Below, piece after piece: positions 61,405-64,000 of a stretch of 64,000 nt of DNA. Positions within the stretch are counted from its first letter, which is position 1. Every line of letters starts with the position of its first letter. The stretch is taken from NCBI RefSeq assembly GCF_900291465.1, contig NZ_LT985808.1, positions 2,259,632 to 2,323,631 of the forward strand, read 5' to 3'. The position numbers were made by a program, and so were the translations under genes. The notes below the pieces were generated by a model. It was not told where the DNA came from and made no database searches. It saw nothing but the letters and a program-made list of their open reading frames with translations. Origin of the DNA: Bacteroides sp. Marseille-P3684 (GTDB lineage Bacteria > Bacteroidota > Bacteroidia > Bacteroidales > Bacteroidaceae).

Positions 61405-62262
61405 TTAGTTGAAAATGACCGTTTTGTTGTGATATGCCAATATCTTCTGTTCGATATGTTTCTGGACTGCTCGGGAAAGAACAATCTTTTCCAGGTCTTT
61501 CCCCTTGTTGATCAGGTCCTCCAACGTATCTTTATGCGTGATCCTCACCACATCCTGTTCGATGATGGGGCCGGCGTCCAGCTCGTTGGTGACATAGTGA
61601 CTGGTGGCTCCGATGATTTTCACTCCCCGTTCGAAGGCTGCATGGTAAGGGCGTGCCCCGATGAATGCCGGCAGGAAGGAATGGTGGATATTGATGATAC
61701 GCTGTGGATACGCCTTGATCATGCGGTCAGAGATGACCTGCATGTAGCGTGCCAATACGATGAAGTTGACATTATATTCCTCCAACAGTTGCAGTTCCGC
61801 CTTTTCCTGTTCCATCTTGTTTTCTTTGGTAATGGGGAACACGTAAAAAGGAATGCCGAAGCGTTCAGCCACCGGCTTAAGGTCAGGATGGTTGCTGATG
61901 ATGAGCGGAATATCTACATGCAGCTCTCCCGCAGTATACCGTGCCAGAATATCAAACAGACAGTGTGACATCTTCGACACAAAGATAGCCATTTTGGGCT
62001 TTATGTCTGAGAAATGGAGCTGGAATTCCATCGCGTACTTTTGTGCATACAATGTCTGGAAATAATCGTGTATCTTTTCCTTGGGGATAAGAAAATTCTC
62101 CAAATCCCATTCGATACGCATAAAAAATGCACATTCAGCGTGGTCGACATATTGATCGAGGTAGATGATGTTGCCTTGATTAATGGTAATAAAGTTGGTC
62201 ACTTCAGCTAGGATACCCTGTTTGTCCGGGCAATGTAACAGTAATCTCGCAGTTGTAGTCAT
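61405..62262 (-). CDS. purU: Formyltetrahydrofolate deformylase
   Basis: PurU releases formate from 10-formyl-THF, balancing one-carbon pools and providing formate to purine synthesis. The 285-residue protein has an N-terminal ACT domain (TARLLLHCPDKQGILAEVTNFI) and the formyltransferase-like hydrolase domain: FVSKMSHCLFDIL, IISNHPDL, VLARYMQVIS, NIHHSFLPAFIGARPYHAAFERGVKIIGATSHYVTNELDAGPII, where the HHSFLP His and the later Asp are catalytic. It heads the purU-his-ftsE-lys operon; a TACTTTTG box at 62297-62304 on the minus strand is a likely promoter. Confidence 0.95.
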   Translation of the reverse strand: MTTTARLLLHCPDKQGILAEVTNFITINQGNIIYLDQYVDHAECAFFMRIEWDLENFLIPKEKIHDYFQTLYAQKYAMEFQLHFSDIKPKMAIFVSKMSHCLFDILARYTAGELHVDIPLIISNHPDLKPVAERFGIPFYVFPITKENKMEQEKAELQLLEEYNVNFIVLARYMQVISDRMIKAYPQRIINIHHSFLPAFIGARPYHAAFERGVKIIGATSHYVTNELDAGPIIEQDVVRITHKDTLEDLINKGKDLEKIVLSRAVQKHIEQKILAYHNKTVIFN

Positions 62263-62296
62263 ACGTATTTTTCTCTTGTCTATTTTTGTAACGGCA

Positions 62297-62304
62297 CAAA
62301 AGTA
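62297..62304 (-). promoter_or_regulatory. Probable -7 box of the purU-his-lys operon
   Basis: TACTTTTG on the minus strand matches TAnnTTTG, 34 bases before the purU ATG. A -33 TTTG is not obvious. Confidence 0.5.
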
Positions 62305-62348
62305 TGAAAAAAATGTGAGTCATTGCATTTTATTTCTTCAAAACCTTC

Positions 62349-62377
62349 TTGCATATTCGAAAAAGTATTTATATTTG
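62349..62377 (+). promoter_or_regulatory. tRNA-Asp promoter
   Basis: TATATTTG (62370-62377) is a perfect TAnnTTTG -7 box, and a TTG at 62349-62351 sits 18 bases upstream as -33. The tRNA starts 17 bases after the box. Confidence 0.7.
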
Positions 62378-62394
62378 CATCCGTAACCCAACAA

Positions 62395-62468
62395 GGTGCG
62401 TTAGTTCAGTTGGTTAGAATACATGCCTGTCACGCATGGGGTCACGGGTTCGAGTCCCGTACGCACCG
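62395..62468 (+). tRNA. tRNA-Asp (anticodon GTC)
   Basis: The 74-base cloverleaf has acceptor arm GGTGCGT paired with ACGCACC, the D arm with TTAGTTCAGTTGG, anticodon loop CTGTCAC with GTC at 62429-62431, TPsiC arm GGGTTCGAGTCCC, and discriminator G, as expected for Asp. No CCA is encoded. A terminator follows. Confidence 0.97.
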
Positions 62469-62502
62469 CAATAAACATTGAATATCAATGTTTTACAAAT
62501 TA

Positions 62503-62551
62503 AACACCCGATTTTACACCCAAGAATGTAAAGTCGGGTGTTATAGTTTTT
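62503..62551 (+). terminator. Terminator of tRNA-Asp
   Basis: The arms AACACCCGA (62503-62511) and TCGGGTGTT (62534-62542), extended by a further A/T-rich pairing, are followed by ATAGTTTTT. Confidence 0.75.
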
Positions 62552-62595
62552 ATCTGTATTTACTATTTGGGGGCTGAGCCGGAAAAAAATCCGCT

Positions 62596-63189
62596 GACCC
62601 GGATTTCTTCCTTGTGGACTCCAAACCGATAGAAGTCTGCCGCCTCGCAAGAGGAAAACGTTGCAAGATGGGACAGACGGGAGATTTTTCCAAGGCTCCT
62701 GATTTCGGCTATTGTGCTTCGCAAGACACATATTGGTTATAAGCTTCATGCCCTCTGTGGGTTAAGTGGGGTGATTCATTCCTATGACTTGTCAAAGGCA
62801 AGCGTACATGACCTCAATTACATGAAAGACGTGAAACTGGAATATCACGATTGCAGCATCTATGGAGACAAAGGATATATTGGGGCTGACGTACAGCTCG
62901 ACCTCTTTGAAACCGCACATATCAGGCTGGAATGTCCCTACCGCCTGAACCAAAAGGATTGGAAACCGACTTTCATTCCTTTTGCAAAAGCCCACAAGAG
63001 GATTGAAACGATATTTTCACAATTATCAGACCAGTTCCTGGTCATCAGGAACTATGCTAAGATAACAAACGGTTTGTTTGCCAGAATCATTGGCAAAATT
63101 AGTGTGCTGACCGTGTCGCAATAGTCAACTATATCAATAACAAGCCTATTGGCAGAATTAAGTACGCACTAAATCAATTCCGCCAATAG
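62596..63189 (+). pseudogene. IS982-family transposase remnant
   Basis: The protein homology starts in mid-gene at DPDFFLVDSKPIEVCRLARGKR and KAPDFGYCASQDTYW, which stops at 62742. The following part, YKLHALCGLSGVIHSYDLSKAS, DCSIYGDKGYIGADVQLDLFETA and KRIETIFSQLSDQFLVIRNYAK, continues in another frame from about 62735 to 63124. The natural end, YINNKPIGRIKYALNQF, then lies in a third frame up to about 63189. So the copy has lost its N-terminal third and carries at least two frameshifts. The DDE core (Asp in VDSKP, Asp in GDKGYIG, Glu in RIETIF) is split. It lies directly behind the tRNA gene, a common landing zone. Confidence 0.8.
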
Positions 63190-63304
63190 GTTGTTCTATA
63201 TAATGATTATTATGTTTAATATAAAGGTGGAAATAGATTTTTTCCCAGTATAAGTGCATCTCCTATTGCTCTCTTTAGGGACATTCAGTAAATAGTATAA
63301 AATT

Positions 63305-63352
63305 AGCCAACTAATTCATACATAAAGTATTGCGAATTAGTTGGCTTTTTTG
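63305..63352 (+). terminator. Terminator-like hairpin beside the IS982 remnant
   Basis: Perfect 13-base arms AGCCAACTAATTC (63305-63317) and complement (63334-63346) with a 16-base loop are followed by TTTTTG on the plus strand. Confidence 0.75.
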
Positions 63353-63420
63353 TATCTTTAGGCATTCCCCCGAATTTAAGGTTTGGCAGCCAAAACGGGG
63401 GAAATTCCCAAACTAAGATA

Positions 63421-64000
63421 TGGCTAAGATACAAAATATTTCAGAAATTCACCCTACTTTGGGCTTTACAGAATTTGATATTCTGGAAAAATATCGCAAG
63501 AGTTTTCATGAGAGTGAGCTTGGCAGGCTTCATTCCGTGTTCCCGTTTGACCGTATGGCAAAGACTATGGGCCTGTCGGAACAGCGACTGGGACGCAGGA
63601 ACATCTTCAGTCCTTCGGCTAAGATTGCCCTCATGGTTCTGAAGGCGTACACCGGCTTCTCTGACAGACAGCTGGTGGAGCATCTTAACGGAAACATACA
63701 CTACCAGATGTTCTGCGGAATCATGATAAATCCGTCTTTCCCCATAACCAACTACAAGATAGTCAGTGCCATCCGCAATGAAATAGCATCCCGTCTTGAC
63801 ATTGATTCCCTCCAGGAAGTGCTGTCCTCACACTGGAAACCTTATCTTGAGAACCTTCATGTGTGTATGACCGATGCCACATGCTATGAGAGCCATATGC
63901 GTTTTCCTACGGATATGAAACTCCTTTGGGAAAGCCTGGAATGGCTCTACAGGCATATCTGCCTTCATTGCAGGGATCTGGGTATAAGGCGTCCGCGCAA
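63421..64000 (+). CDS. IS1182-like transposase, N-terminal part
   Basis: ATG 63421 opens 193 codons that run off the right edge. The N-terminal region has MGLSEQRLGRRNIFSPSAKIALMVLKAYTGFSDRQLVEHLNGNIHYQMFCG, the DUF772-type domain found at the start of IS5/IS1182 transposases. The first DDE aspartate is then visible in VCMTDATCYESHMRFPTD. A short GGGG-containing repeat (GGCAGCCAAAACGGGGGAAA, near 63384) lies just upstream of the gene and could be near the element's left end. Family assignment to IS1182 rather than another IS5-superfamily group is tentative without the C-terminal half. Confidence 0.7.

Noticed and set aside
62414..62749. A 111-codon minus-strand open frame over the tRNA
   Set aside because: It includes the antisense of the tRNA gene (the YGTRTRDPMRDR motif is the usual tRNA-derived artefact) and the IS982 remnant.

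Overview
The window comes from a member of the Bacteroidales, most likely Bacteroides, Phocaeicola or a close relative; I cannot name the species. Support comes from the gene content (ugd-mnmE, a carboxynorspermidine synthase-like gene with bcp and recA, a his-ftsE-lysC-lysA cluster, BspA-like and lipobox-bearing surface proteins, GH28 with a sodium symporter), from repeated TAnnTTTG -7 promoter boxes, and from the IS66, IS982 and IS1182-like elements.

Positions 1 to about 30.6 kb form an accessory island, visibly more AT-rich than the rest. Its left part (473-14025, plus strand) is one co-directional cluster: an XRE regulator, two paralogous J-domain-like membrane proteins, a membrane-tethered protein with a GrpE-like C-terminal domain, a divergent Hsp70, a pseudokinase fused to an AAA+ ATPase, a TerB-like protein, a protein with a one-cysteine thioredoxin domain, a small unknown protein, a TIR protein with membrane helices and a small membrane protein. 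It looks like a private Hsp70 machine wired to a TIR effector, and it is the best candidate here for an undescribed stress or defence system. A SanA/YdcF-like gene follows on the minus strand. Its 5' end has been replaced by the end of an IS66 element (14666-17196) whose tnpB is frameshifted.

Next, on the minus strand, is a three-gene operon, druH-druE-WYL, which I read as a type III Druantia anti-phage system with its own WYL regulator. A 21-bp palindrome overlaps its probable promoter. A tyrosine integrase lacking its catalytic C-terminus and a protein with a zinc ribbon and four tandem HTH units mark the decayed right end of a mobile element, beside the mnmE terminator.

From 30.7 to 62.5 kb the sequence is mostly core. 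It holds mnmE and ugd; a two-component system; the polyamine gene, bcp and recA; GH28 divergent from a DapA/NanA-family aldolase and an SSS symporter; and NudC. A five-gene plus-strand run (46073-53404) encodes a clostripain-family lipoprotein, a 5'-nucleotidase-family enzyme, a WG-repeat lipoprotein, a secreted protein and a BspA-like LRR lipoprotein, and it converges on an atypical membrane Ser/Thr kinase. Then a compact minus-strand operon runs purU-hisH-hisA-hisF-hisIE-ftsE-lysC-lysA. An intergenic region at 34.5 kb carries six 22-bp degenerate tandem repeats.

The right edge has tRNA-Asp(GTC) with its promoter and terminator, a 5'-truncated and frameshifted IS982 transposase remnant, and the start of an IS1182-like transposase that runs off the window.
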